Notes under the pieces: model-generated
The model's database searches: none
The model's input: only the letters and a program-made list of their open reading frames with translations
Told to the model about the DNA's origin: nothing
Translations under genes and position numbers: made by a program
Assembly (NCBI GenBank): GCA_004554585.1
Contig: SFLH01000006.1
Span: forward strand, 124,001-188,000
Direction of reading: 5' to 3'
Source of the DNA: Clostridiales bacterium
GTDB lineage: Bacteria > Bacillota > Clostridia > Oscillospirales > Oscillospiraceae
DNA: 64,000 nucleotides
In this document: one piece after another, positions 15,495-25,448 of the stretch
How the letters are laid out: every line of letters starts with the position of its first letter
Numbering within the stretch: the first letter of the stretch is position 1

Positions 15495-18083
15495 ATGGCA
15501 GAACTGACGCCCATGAAAAAACAGTACATCCGCATCAAGCAGCAGCACCCCGACTGCCTGCTCTTCTTCCGGCTGGGGGATTTCTATGAGATGTTCGACG
15601 AGGACGCCAAGACCGCGGCGGCAGAGCTCAACCTCACCCTCACCACCCGGGACCGGAACAAGCCCCCCGAGGAGCGCACCCCCATGTGCGGCGTGCCCTA
15701 CCACTCCGCCGAGGCCTACATCTCCCGCCTGATCGCCAAGGGCTATAAGGTGGCCATCTGCGAGCAGACCGAGGACCCGGCCCAGGCCAAGGGCCTGGTG
15801 GACCGGGAGATCATCCGGGTGGTCACCCCCGGCACCCTCATCGAGGAAAACATGCTGGAGGAGGGGAAGAACAACTTCCTGGCCAGCCTCTGCGTCACCG
15901 ACCAGGGGGCGGGGCTGTGCTTCGGGGACATCTCCACCGGCGAGGTCTTCCTCACCTTCTTCCCCCCTGCCGGCTGGCAGGACCAGGTCCTCAGCGAACT
16001 GGTCCGCTTCGCCCCCCGGGAGCTCCTTCTCTCCCCTGGGGCCTGCGACCCGGCCCTGCTGGACAGTCTGGGGGCCAAGCTCTCCTGCCGGGTGGAGCAG
16101 GCCGGGGAGGAGCGCTTTGCCCTGGCCCAGGCCCGGCGCCAGGTGGAGGGGCAGTTCACCCAGGGCCTGGAGCAGGTCCCCGTGGAGGCCGTCCCCGCCA
16201 TCCAGGCGGCGGGGGGCCTGCTGTCCTATCTGTACGAAACCCAAAAGACCGACCTGTCCTACCTGCGCGCCCTGCGCTACTACGCCGCCGGGGGCTTTCT
16301 GGAGCTGGACCCGGTGGCCCGGCGGAACCTGGAACTGACCGAGACCCTCCGGGGCAAGGAGAAGAAGGGCTCCCTGCTGTGGGTGCTGGACAAGACCAAG
16401 ACCGCCATGGGCGGCCGCCTGCTGCGCAGCTGGCTGGAGCGCCCTCTGGTGGACCCGGTGGCCATCTCCCGCCGCCTGGAGGCGGTGGGCTGGCTGGTGG
16501 ACCACCCGGTGGAGCGGGGGGAGCTGGTCCAGGTCCTGCGGGAGATTACCGACCTGGAGCGGCTGATTTCCCGCATCGTCTACGGCACCGCCGGGGCCCG
16601 GGACTTGGTGGCCCTGGCCGCCGGCCTGACCCGGCTGCCCCTGGTGCAGGAGCAGCTGCCCCAGCGGGCCCCCTCCCTGCTGGCCAAGCTCCGGGGCGGG
16701 CTGGAGGGCCTGCCGGAGCTCACCGGCCTCATCGCCCGGGCCATCGTGGACGAGCCCCCCTTCTCCGTGCGGGAGGGCGGCCTCATCCGCCCCGGCTTCC
16801 ACCCCGACGTGGACAGCCTGCGGGAGATCCTCACCGACACCAAGGGGGTCATCGCCAAGCTGGAGGCGTCGGAGAAGGAAAAGACGGGCATCAAGTCCCT
16901 GAAAGTGGGCTTTAACAAGGTTTTTGGCTATTACATCGAGGTTTCCAAGTCCTACTACGACCAGGTCCCCGACCACTACATCCGCAAGCAGACCCTGGTC
17001 AACTGCGAACGCTTCATCACCCAGGAGCTCAAGGACATGGAGCACACCATTCTCTCCGCCCAGGAGCGGATCGTGGCCCTGGAATACCAGCTCTTCTGCC
17101 AGGTCCGGGACCAAGCCGCCGCCCAGGCCGCCGCCATCCAGGAGATCGCCGGGGCGGTGGCCCAGGTGGACGTGCTGGCCTGTTTGGCCGCCGTGGCCGC
17201 GGAGAACAACTACTGCATGCCCCGGGTGGACCACTCGGACAAGCTGGAGATCACCGAGGGCCGCCACCCGGTGGTGGAGAAAATGCGCCGGGACACCCTC
17301 TTCGTCCCCAACGACACCTACATGGACAACAAGGACCATCTGGCGGCCATCATCACCGGCCCCAACATGGCCGGCAAGTCCACCTACATGCGCCAGGTGG
17401 CCCTCATCGTTCTGTTGGCCCAGATGGGCTCCTTTGTCCCAGCCCGGTCGGCCCACATCGGGGTGGTGGACCGGATCTTCACCCGCATCGGGGCCTCGGA
17501 TGACCTGGCTGGGGGCCAGTCCACCTTCATGGTGGAGATGACCGAGGTGGCCGACCTGCTGCGCCACGCCACCAGCCGGAGCCTGCTGATCCTGGACGAG
17601 ATTGGCCGGGGGACCTCCACCTACGACGGCATGGCCATCGCCCGGGCGGTGCTGGAGTGGTGCGCCGACCCCAAGCGCCTGGGGGCCAAGACCCTCTTTG
17701 CCACCCACTACCACGAGCTGACGGTGCTGGAGGGCCAGCTGCCGGGGGTGAAAAACTTCAACATCGCCGCCCGGAAGAAGAAGGACCAGGTCATCTTCCT
17801 GCGCAAGATCGTCCCCGGCGGGGCCGACCAGAGCTACGGCATCGAGGTGGCCGGGCTGGCCGGGCTGCCCCCGAAGGTCATCCGGCGGGCCCGGGAGATC
17901 CTGGCCGAGCTGGAGAGCCAGCAGAGCGCCCCTCGCCAGCCCGGGGCACGGCAGGAGGAGCAGGTCTCCCTGACGGCCCTGGGGGAGGAGGAGGTTTTGG
18001 CGACCCTCCGCAATACTCCTGTGGAGAGTTTGACGCCTCTGCAGGCGTTGAACCTGTTGAATGAGCTGAAGGAGAAGTTGTAA
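15495..18083 (+). CDS. mutS: DNA mismatch repair protein MutS
   Basis: Recognises mismatches and small loops and recruits MutL. The 862-residue protein has the mismatch-binding domain with the GDFYEMF motif near residue 25, connector and lever domains, and the ABC-type ATPase with Walker A GPNMAGKST near residue 622 and the DEIGRGTSTYDG signature near 700. The C-terminal tail ends in a short helical segment. GGAGG lies 5 bases before the ATG at 15495; an in-frame TTG 12 bases earlier overlaps the ribosome site. It belongs to the miaB-mutS-mutL-miaA-hfq cluster but is separated from mutL by 605 bases of repeats. Confidence 0.97.
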   Translation: MAELTPMKKQYIRIKQQHPDCLLFFRLGDFYEMFDEDAKTAAAELNLTLTTRDRNKPPEERTPMCGVPYHSAEAYISRLIAKGYKVAICEQTEDPAQAKGLVDREIIRVVTPGTLIEENMLEEGKNNFLASLCVTDQGAGLCFGDISTGEVFLTFFPPAGWQDQVLSELVRFAPRELLLSPGACDPALLDSLGAKLSCRVEQAGEERFALAQARRQVEGQFTQGLEQVPVEAVPAIQAAGGLLSYLYETQKTDLSYLRALRYYAAGGFLELDPVARRNLELTETLRGKEKKGSLLWVLDKTKTAMGGRLLRSWLERPLVDPVAISRRLEAVGWLVDHPVERGELVQVLREITDLERLISRIVYGTAGARDLVALAAGLTRLPLVQEQLPQRAPSLLAKLRGGLEGLPELTGLIARAIVDEPPFSVREGGLIRPGFHPDVDSLREILTDTKGVIAKLEASEKEKTGIKSLKVGFNKVFGYYIEVSKSYYDQVPDHYIRKQTLVNCERFITQELKDMEHTILSAQERIVALEYQLFCQVRDQAAAQAAAIQEIAGAVAQVDVLACLAAVAAENNYCMPRVDHSDKLEITEGRHPVVEKMRRDTLFVPNDTYMDNKDHLAAIITGPNMAGKSTYMRQVALIVLLAQMGSFVPARSAHIGVVDRIFTRIGASDDLAGGQSTFMVEMTEVADLLRHATSRSLLILDEIGRGTSTYDGMAIARAVLEWCADPKRLGAKTLFATHYHELTVLEGQLPGVKNFNIAARKKKDQVIFLRKIVPGGADQSYGIEVAGLAGLPPKVIRRAREILAELESQQSAPRQPGARQEEQVSLTALGEEEVLATLRNTPVESLTPLQALNLLNELKEKL

Positions 18084-18127
18084 CACGCAACGTGGGTGGC
18101 CCGGGCCCCACCGGGTGGGGGGCCTAT

Positions 18128-18273
18128 GGAGGGTACCACCCTCCGGGGGCGCGCTGCCCGCGCGGGGCCCGGCTTTCTCCGGAGAAAGCCGGGGGAAAGA
18201 GCGCCATGGGACGCTGCCCCCTGGACCCCCGCTCAGGGGAGGAGGTTCCTCCCCTGAGAACCCCTTCTCTGGT
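18128..18273 (+). repeat. Intergenic repeat AB, copy 1 (A part)
   Basis: A chain of hairpins just after mutS: GAGGGT/ACCCTC near 18128; a near-perfect 24-base palindrome at 18169-18192 (CCGGCTTTCTCC/GGAGAAAGCCGG); and a 12-bp stem at 18232-18243 with 18247-18258. The last stem reads CTCAGGGGAGGA here, CTTAGGAAAGGA at 37715 and GTGAGGGGAGGA at 18 and 38122, each with its matching complement. Confidence 0.85.
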
Positions 18274-18308
18274 TTGTACAAACGGGAAGGGGGCGTGTTC
18301 TATCGGCT

Positions 18309-18381
18309 GAACTGGCCTGCGGCCCACACAGCGCCAGGCTCCTAAGGCGAGCCGCCCACCACTTGGGCGGCTGGCACCGAT
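18309..18381 (+). repeat. Intergenic repeat AB, copy 1 (B part)
   Basis: About 72 bases starting AACTGGCCTGCGGCCCAC and holding the stem AGCCGCCCA/TGGGCGGCT. It matches 37792-37857 on the same strand and 37997-38069 on the other. It starts 35 bases after the A part, a spacing kept in the other complete copies, so A and B form one element. Confidence 0.83.
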
Positions 18382-18477
18382 GGAAGGGACCCTTTGGGCG
18401 GGGACGATAGAGGATATCCCGTCTTTGCGGGCAGAGCCGGCGATGGCAAAATCAGCGGCCTGCTGCCTCCCCAAAGG

Positions 18478-18668
18478 AGAGCCCCCAAAAGCATCGCAGA
18501 TTTCCAGCGCCCGCAGGCGCTGGAACAAAATTTAATGGATTTTTTCCACGGACATGCGCCGGGGAAAAAATACTTCTCAGCCGCAAGTGTGCGGGCCCTC
18601 CGGGCCCGTGCGCGCAGTCGGCTGCCATCCTCCAATTTTTGAAGCCCAGCGAAGCGGGTTCAAAAATT
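18478..18668 (+). repeat. Structured intergenic repeat C, copy 2
   Basis: The same four hairpins as at 15281 and 55411: TTCCAGCGCC/GGCGCTGGAA; TTTTTTCC/GGAAAAAA; CGGGCCC/GGGCCCG; TTTTTGAA-CCC/GGG-TTCAAAAA. It ends about 20 bases before the mutL ATG, the same placement that copy 1 has before mutS. Confidence 0.85.
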
Positions 18669-18688
18669 CCCTTTTTGGGAGGTGTTTT

Positions 18689-20665
<1,977 letters not shown>

Positions 20666-20668
<3 letters not shown>

Positions 20669-20694
20669 ACATGGGGCACAAAACGTGCTAAAAT
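20666..20694 (+). promoter_or_regulatory. Possible promoter of miaA-hfq
   Basis: TAGACA (20666-20671), a 17-base spacer and TAAAAT (20689-20694), in the short gap after mutL. Confidence 0.55.
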
Positions 20695-20736
20695 AAAGGA
20701 TACCAGCCCGGCCCCGCCGGGGAAGGTGGTGAGAAG

Positions 20737-21681
20737 ATGGCACAACTGATCGTGATCTGCGGCCCCACCGCCACGGGCAAGACCCGCCTGGGGGTGGCCC
20801 TAGCCCAGCGCCTGAACGGGGAGGTGGTCTCCGCCGACTCCATGCAGGTCTATCGGGACATGGCCATCGGCACCGCCCGGCCCACGGAACAGGAGATGGA
20901 GGGGGTCCCCCACCACATGCTGGCCGTGGCCGACCCCCGGGAGAACTACAGCGTGGCCCGCTATGTCCAGGAGGCCACCGCCTGTGTGGAGGACATCTTC
21001 CGCCGGGGCCGTCAGCCCATCGTCGTGGGGGGCACCGGCCTGTACATCGACGCCCTGTGCCGGGGCCAGACCTTTTCCGACTTCCGGCCGGACAGCGGCT
21101 CCCGGGCCGCCCTTCAGGCCCAGGCCGCCCAGGAGGGGGGCTTGGCCCGGCTGTGGCGGCGGCTGGAGGAAGTGGACCCGGAAAGTGCGGCAAAACTCCA
21201 CCCCAACGACGCCAAGCGGATTCTCCGGGCCCTGGAGGTCTGGCAGGACACGGGCAAGACCATCTCCCAGCACAACCGGGAGACCCGGGATAAGCCCCCC
21301 CGTTACCAGGCCGTCACCATCGCCCTGACCTACCGAAACCGCCAGGACCTCTACGACCGCATCGGCCAGCGGGTGGACCAGATGATGGCCCGGGGCCTGG
21401 CCGGCGAGGTCCAGGCCCTGCTGGATGCCGGCGTGCCCCGGGAGGGGACCGCCATGCAGGCCATCGGCTACAAGGAGCTGGCCGCCGCCCTCACCGGGGA
21501 CGGCGACCTGGCCCAGGCGGTGGAAGAGGTGAAGCTGCGCTCCCGGCAGTACGCCAAGCGGCAGCTGACCTGGTTTCGCCGCAACCCGGCGGCCAAGTGG
21601 ATGCTGCTGGAAAAAGAACAAAATTTTTCCAGCCTCGTGCAGGCTTCGACAGATTTTCTGCGGGAGAAGGGATTACCATAG
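20737..21681 (+). CDS. miaA: tRNA dimethylallyltransferase
   Basis: Transfers the dimethylallyl group to A37 of tRNAs reading UNN codons, making the substrate for MiaB, which is encoded in the same cluster. The 314-residue protein shows the P-loop GPTATGKT at residues 8-15, ADSMQVYRDM with the conserved D/S/Q residues, and GGTGLYIDAL near residue 100. AAGGTGGTGA precedes the ATG. It lies 68 bases after mutL and 30 bases before hfq, the classic Firmicute order. Confidence 0.96.
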   Translation: MAQLIVICGPTATGKTRLGVALAQRLNGEVVSADSMQVYRDMAIGTARPTEQEMEGVPHHMLAVADPRENYSVARYVQEATACVEDIFRRGRQPIVVGGTGLYIDALCRGQTFSDFRPDSGSRAALQAQAAQEGGLARLWRRLEEVDPESAAKLHPNDAKRILRALEVWQDTGKTISQHNRETRDKPPRYQAVTIALTYRNRQDLYDRIGQRVDQMMARGLAGEVQALLDAGVPREGTAMQAIGYKELAAALTGDGDLAQAVEEVKLRSRQYAKRQLTWFRRNPAAKWMLLEKEQNFSSLVQASTDFLREKGLP

Positions 21682-21711
21682 ACGCACCAAAAGATAAAGG
21701 AGTGCGTTACT

Positions 21712-21969
21712 ATGCAACAGACCCAGAGCCCCGTACAACACAGAAAGCGCAACTTACAGGATTCCCTTCTGTCCAAACTGCGCCGCAGCCGGATGGGAGC
21801 CACCGTGTTTTTGGTCAACGGCTTCCAAATCCGGGGGGAGATCCGTGGCTTTGACCCCTTTGTGGTGGTGATCTACAGCGACGGCAAGCAGCAGATGGTG
21901 TACAAGCATGCCATCTCCACCGTGGTTCCCGAGCGGCCTGTGTCCTGGGAGGAAGAGGAAGACGACTGA
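21712..21969 (+). CDS. hfq: RNA chaperone Hfq
   Basis: A hexameric Sm-like RNA chaperone. The 85-residue protein carries the Sm1 motif VFLVNGFQIRGEIRGFD and the Sm2 motif VYKHAISTV (YKH is the uridine-binding signature). An N-terminal extension of about 12 residues and an acidic tail (SWEEEEDD) flank the fold. AAAGGAG lies about 9 bases before the ATG. It sits directly after miaA as in most Firmicutes and many Proteobacteria. Confidence 0.96.
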   Translation: MQQTQSPVQHRKRNLQDSLLSKLRRSRMGATVFLVNGFQIRGEIRGFDPFVVVIYSDGKQQMVYKHAISTVVPERPVSWEEEEDD

Positions 21970-22020
21970 TCCACCCCGCCGGGCCTTCTCTCCCGGGGGG
22001 CTGGAAGAAAGGCGGAGGGA

Positions 22021-23247
22021 ATGAACCAACAAAAGGCATCGATCTTTTCCCGGGTGGCCATGCCCCTGGTGATTCTGGCCATTGTGGTCTATCTGATCAG
22101 CTCGGCCTGGATCGGCCTGCGGGACCCCTACCAGTTCACCGTGGCCTATATCGACACCATGGAGACCAGCGTAGAGGTCAGCGGCTGGGTGGTCCGGTCC
22201 GAGCAGACCGTGGCCGGCAGCCAGGGCATGGTCCAGCTCAAGCGGGATGAGGGCGAGCGGGTCGGCAAGGGCCAGGAGCTGGCCGTGGTCTACCAGGACG
22301 AGAGCTATGTGGAAAACCAGGAGGAGCTGCTGCAGACCAAGAACGACCTGGGTGCCCTGCAGTACGCCACCTATGAGGAGTCCCCCTCGGGGGTCTCCCT
22401 GGACGAGCAGATTCTCTCGGCCATGATCGGCCTGCGGGAGGCCTCCTCCGCCGGGGACTTCAGCGGCCTGACCGACCAGGCGGCCACCTACCGCAAGCTG
22501 GCCCTGCGGCGGGAGTACCTGGTCTCCTCCGAGGCCAAGGCCCAGATGGACCAGGCCGCGGCGGAGCTGACCGAGAAATACGAGGCCCTGCAGGTGGACC
22601 AGACGGGGGTGACCGCCATCACTGCCCCGGAGGCGGGGCTGTTCTCCTCCTATGTGGATGGCTATGAGAGCCTGCTCACCCCGGAGAGCCTGGAAAACCT
22701 GAGCCCCAAGGATTTGGAGGCTTTCTCCCAGCTCTCCCCCCAGACCAGCGAGAGCTGCCTGGGCAAGCTGGTGACCAGTTCCACCTGGTACTACGCCATC
22801 ACCGTGCCCGAAGAGGTCATCGGCCGCTTCGGGGTGGGGGACAGCGTGGATGTGTTCTTTGACTCCCTCTCCCAGACCCTGTCTATGACGGTCCACCAGG
22901 TGGGGGAGACCCAGGAGGGACAGGCTGTGGTGGTGCTGACCTCCACCGAGAACGACAGCCAGGCCCAGGACCTGCGCCAGGAGAGCGGCCGGGTGATCTT
23001 CTACAGCAGCGAGGGCATCCGCGTGCCCAAGGAGGCCCTGCGGGTCAATGCAGACGGCGAGCAGGGCGTGTATGTGGTGGTGTCCCAGAAGGCCAAGTTC
23101 CGGCCGGTGAGCATCCTGGCCGAGGACGAGAACAGCTATCTGGTGAAGGCCGCCCCCACAGACGAGACCGACACCCGAGAGCTGAAGGCGGGGGACGAGA
23201 TCATTCTGGCTGCTGAGGAATTGTATGATGGAAAGGTGGTACGTTGA
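22021..23247 (+). CDS. HlyD-like membrane-anchored adaptor protein
   Basis: A 408-residue protein with one N-terminal membrane helix (about 12-30), then an HlyD/RND-adaptor-like layout: a lipoyl-like half near residues 50-95 (VEVSGWVVRSEQT, GERVGKGQELA), a helical stretch (about 95-190) and a barrel-like C-terminal half. No transporter gene is adjacent. It is the first gene before yggS-sepF-divIVA; related proteins occur in this division cluster in other Clostridia, so a cell-envelope role is likely, but the partner is unknown. AAAGG lies upstream of the ATG. It overlaps the following ORF by TTGA, with the next ATG 3 bases after the stop. Confidence 0.75.
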   Translation: MNQQKASIFSRVAMPLVILAIVVYLISSAWIGLRDPYQFTVAYIDTMETSVEVSGWVVRSEQTVAGSQGMVQLKRDEGERVGKGQELAVVYQDESYVENQEELLQTKNDLGALQYATYEESPSGVSLDEQILSAMIGLREASSAGDFSGLTDQAATYRKLALRREYLVSSEAKAQMDQAAAELTEKYEALQVDQTGVTAITAPEAGLFSSYVDGYESLLTPESLENLSPKDLEAFSQLSPQTSESCLGKLVTSSTWYYAITVPEEVIGRFGVGDSVDVFFDSLSQTLSMTVHQVGETQEGQAVVVLTSTENDSQAQDLRQESGRVIFYSSEGIRVPKEALRVNADGEQGVYVVVSQKAKFRPVSILAEDENSYLVKAAPTDETDTRELKAGDEIILAAEELYDGKVVR

Positions 23248-23249
23248 CC

Positions 23250-23981
23250 ATGATAGAGACAAAAAGTTACGAGACCATCGCTGCCAATGTGGCGGCCGTG
23301 CGGGAGACCATGGGCCAGGCCGCCCAGCGGGCGGGCCGGGACCCGGCGGAGATTACCCTGGTGGCCGCCACCAAGGTGCAGACCTCCGAGACCATTCGCA
23401 ACGCCATCCGGGCGGGGATCACCGTGTGTGGGGAGAACCGTGTCCAGGAGCTGGTGGCCCATCTGGAGGACAACGCCTATGAGGGAGCCCGGGTCCACTT
23501 CATCGGTCATCTGCAGACCAACAAGGTCAAGTTTGTGGTGGGCAAGGTGGACATGATCGAGTCCATCGACTCGGTGCGCCTGATGGACGCGGTGGAAAAG
23601 CAGGCGGCCAAAGTGGGCGTCACCCAGGACATTTTGCTGGAAGTGAACATCGGCGACGAGGAGAGCAAAGGGGGTGCCAGCCGCCAGGAGATCCTGGAAC
23701 TGGCCCAGCACGCCCTCCAGTGTCCCCACCTGCGCCTGCGGGGACTCATGTGCATCCCCCCCGCTGCTGCCACAGACGAAGAAAATCGGGCCTTTTTCCA
23801 AGAAACTTATCAGCTTTTTGTTGACATGAAGGAGAAATTAGGGGATAATGACCCTAATATTGACTGCCTTTCCATGGGTATGAGCGGGGACTATCCCCTG
23901 GCTATCGAAGGTGGGTCCACCATGGTGCGGGTGGGAACAGCCCTGTTTGGGGCTCGCCCGCCTTGGCATCCCCAGGGATGA
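23250..23981 (+). CDS. YggS/YlmE-family pyridoxal-phosphate homeostasis protein
   Basis: A PLP-binding TIM-barrel protein that buffers pyridoxal phosphate; family members lie in division clusters (ylmE in Bacillus). The PLP lysine is K42 in LVAATKVQ, and later conserved segments are GENRVQEL, HFIGHLQTNK and LSMGMSGDY. I chose the ATG at 23250, about 9 bases after AAAGGTGG, rather than the TTG at 23244 that overlaps the upstream stop. Length (243) is normal. sepF follows. Confidence 0.94.
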   Translation: MIETKSYETIAANVAAVRETMGQAAQRAGRDPAEITLVAATKVQTSETIRNAIRAGITVCGENRVQELVAHLEDNAYEGARVHFIGHLQTNKVKFVVGKVDMIESIDSVRLMDAVEKQAAKVGVTQDILLEVNIGDEESKGGASRQEILELAQHALQCPHLRLRGLMCIPPAAATDEENRAFFQETYQLFVDMKEKLGDNDPNIDCLSMGMSGDYPLAIEGGSTMVRVGTALFGARPPWHPQG

Positions 23982-24039
23982 GGCAACCGGTTTTTCCTGC
24001 ACGCAGCTTTTCAGAAAATATAGGGGGTTACGAACGACC

Positions 24040-24543
24040 ATGGGATTCTTAGATGAACTCAAGCGTCTGACCCATCCCTACGAGGATGAGATGGAAGACG
24101 ATTACGACGAGGACGAGGACGTATACGAAGACGAGGACGAATTAGAGGACGAAGAGCCTGCGCCTCCCGTTAGAGAAGAACAGCCCCGCCGCCGGGAACG
24201 GGAGCGGGAGTATCAGGAGCCGCCCCGCCGCAACTCCGGCGGCAAGGTGGTCAACATCCACGCCACCACCCAGCTCCAGGTCGTTCTGGTCAAGCCCGAG
24301 CGGTATGAGAACGCCTCCGAGATCGCCGACCATCTGCGGGACAAGCGCACGGTGGTGCTCAACCTGGAAAAGACCCAGAAGGATGTGGCCCGGCGCCTGC
24401 TGGACTTCCTGTCCGGTGTGGCCTACGCCCAGGAGGGGAAGATCAAGAAGGTGGCCCTGCAGACCTACATCGTCACGCCCTACAACGTGGACATCATGGG
24501 CGACCTGATCGACGAGCTGGAGAACAACGGCCTGTACTTCTGA
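24040..24543 (+). CDS. sepF: Cell division protein SepF
   Basis: A cytoplasmic protein that binds FtsZ and anchors the ring to the membrane. The 167-residue product begins MGFLDELKRL, a membrane-binding amphipathic helix, followed by a long acidic and then arginine-rich linker (about residues 12-65) and the conserved C-terminal SepF domain (KVVNIHATTQLQVVLVKPE to YIVTPYNVDIMG). Start ATG at 24040; a GGGGG stretch precedes it. It lies between yggS and divIVA. ylmG and ylmH, often found here, are absent. Confidence 0.94.
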   Translation: MGFLDELKRLTHPYEDEMEDDYDEDEDVYEDEDELEDEEPAPPVREEQPRRREREREYQEPPRRNSGGKVVNIHATTQLQVVLVKPERYENASEIADHLRDKRTVVLNLEKTQKDVARRLLDFLSGVAYAQEGKIKKVALQTYIVTPYNVDIMGDLIDELENNGLYF

Positions 24544-24591
24544 GCCGCCGCGGCCAGCACAGAAAAAAACAAGGGATAGGAGTGAGCGATC

Positions 24592-25323
24592 ATGTTAACA
24601 CCCCAGGAAGCGGAATCTCATGTGTTTCCGAAAGCCTCTTTTGGCGGCTATAATATGCTTCAGGTGGACACCTTTTTGGACAGCCTGATCGAGGATTACC
24701 GCACCTTGTACCAGGAGAACACCTCTCTGAAGAACAAGATGAAGGTCTTGGTGGATAAGGTAGAGGAATACCGGGCCACGGAGGACGCCATGCGCATGAC
24801 CCTCCACTCCGCCCAGAAGATGGCCGACGCCATGGTCAAGGACGGGGAGGCCAAAAAGCAGGCCGCCATCGACCAGGCCGTGGCCGCCGTGGAAGAGCGC
24901 AGCCGCCAGGTCCGCGCCCAGATGGAGCAGGAGGAGCAGGCCGTCCAGGCCCGCCTGGACCAGGTGAAAACCGACCTTGCCAACGAGCAGGCCCGGCTGG
25001 ACGCCGCCCGGGCTGCCACCACCGCCTACATCGGCCAGCTCAAAGAGCTCTACACCAAGCAGATCCAATACATCGGCAGCCTGTCGAACCTGACCGCCGC
25101 CTCTGTCCAGGCCCCTGCCGAGGCCGCCCCGGCGGAGGACAAGCCGGTCACCGAGCCGGTGGTCACCGTGCCCCCGGAGCAGCAGGAGGAAGTGGCTCAG
25201 GACATCGAGGCCTCCATGGCCAAGATCTTCGAGCCCACCGAGGCCGCCCCTGCCGGCGGCGACCTGGGGGACACCCGGGTCTTTGACCAGGTCCAGTTCG
25301 GCAAGGACCACGAGATCGAATAA
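24592..25323 (+). CDS. divIVA: DivIVA/GpsB-family cell-pole protein
   Basis: A coiled-coil scaffold that marks curved membranes at septa and poles. The N-terminal motif SHVFPKASFGGYN (residues 9-21) is the DivIVA lipid-binding region, followed by the first coiled coil (about 28-60) and a long second one (about 65-165, many Q/E/K heptads). The last 70 residues are a proline/glutamate-rich tail. GGAGTGA precedes the ATG. It closes the yggS-sepF-divIVA cluster and is followed by a terminator and ileS. Confidence 0.93.
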   Translation: MLTPQEAESHVFPKASFGGYNMLQVDTFLDSLIEDYRTLYQENTSLKNKMKVLVDKVEEYRATEDAMRMTLHSAQKMADAMVKDGEAKKQAAIDQAVAAVEERSRQVRAQMEQEEQAVQARLDQVKTDLANEQARLDAARAATTAYIGQLKELYTKQIQYIGSLSNLTAASVQAPAEAAPAEDKPVTEPVVTVPPEQQEEVAQDIEASMAKIFEPTEAAPAGGDLGDTRVFDQVQFGKDHEIE

Positions 25324-25335
25324 CGCCAGCCAAAC

Positions 25336-25382
25336 ACGGAACCTGGCCGGACCTCCGGGCAGGTTCCGTTGTCTGTCTTTTA
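25336..25382 (+). terminator. Terminator after divIVA
   Basis: ACGGAACCTG (25336-25345) pairs with CAGGTTCCGT (25360-25369), followed by a T-rich stretch. No T-box specifier or conserved T-box sequence was seen before ileS. Confidence 0.75.
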
Positions 25383-25448
25383 TAGAAGAAAGAGAGAACC
25401 CTGCCCCCAAACGGGCGGGGCCACCATGTAAGGAGTGAACAGTCAACC

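Noticed and set aside
15375..18281. A 968-residue minus-strand frame opposite mutS
   Set aside because: Same GC-driven artefact; it also runs through the repeat elements on both sides.
25336..25448. Possible T-box riboswitch before ileS
   Set aside because: The hairpin is a simple terminator for divIVA. No specifier loop or T-box core sequence was found.
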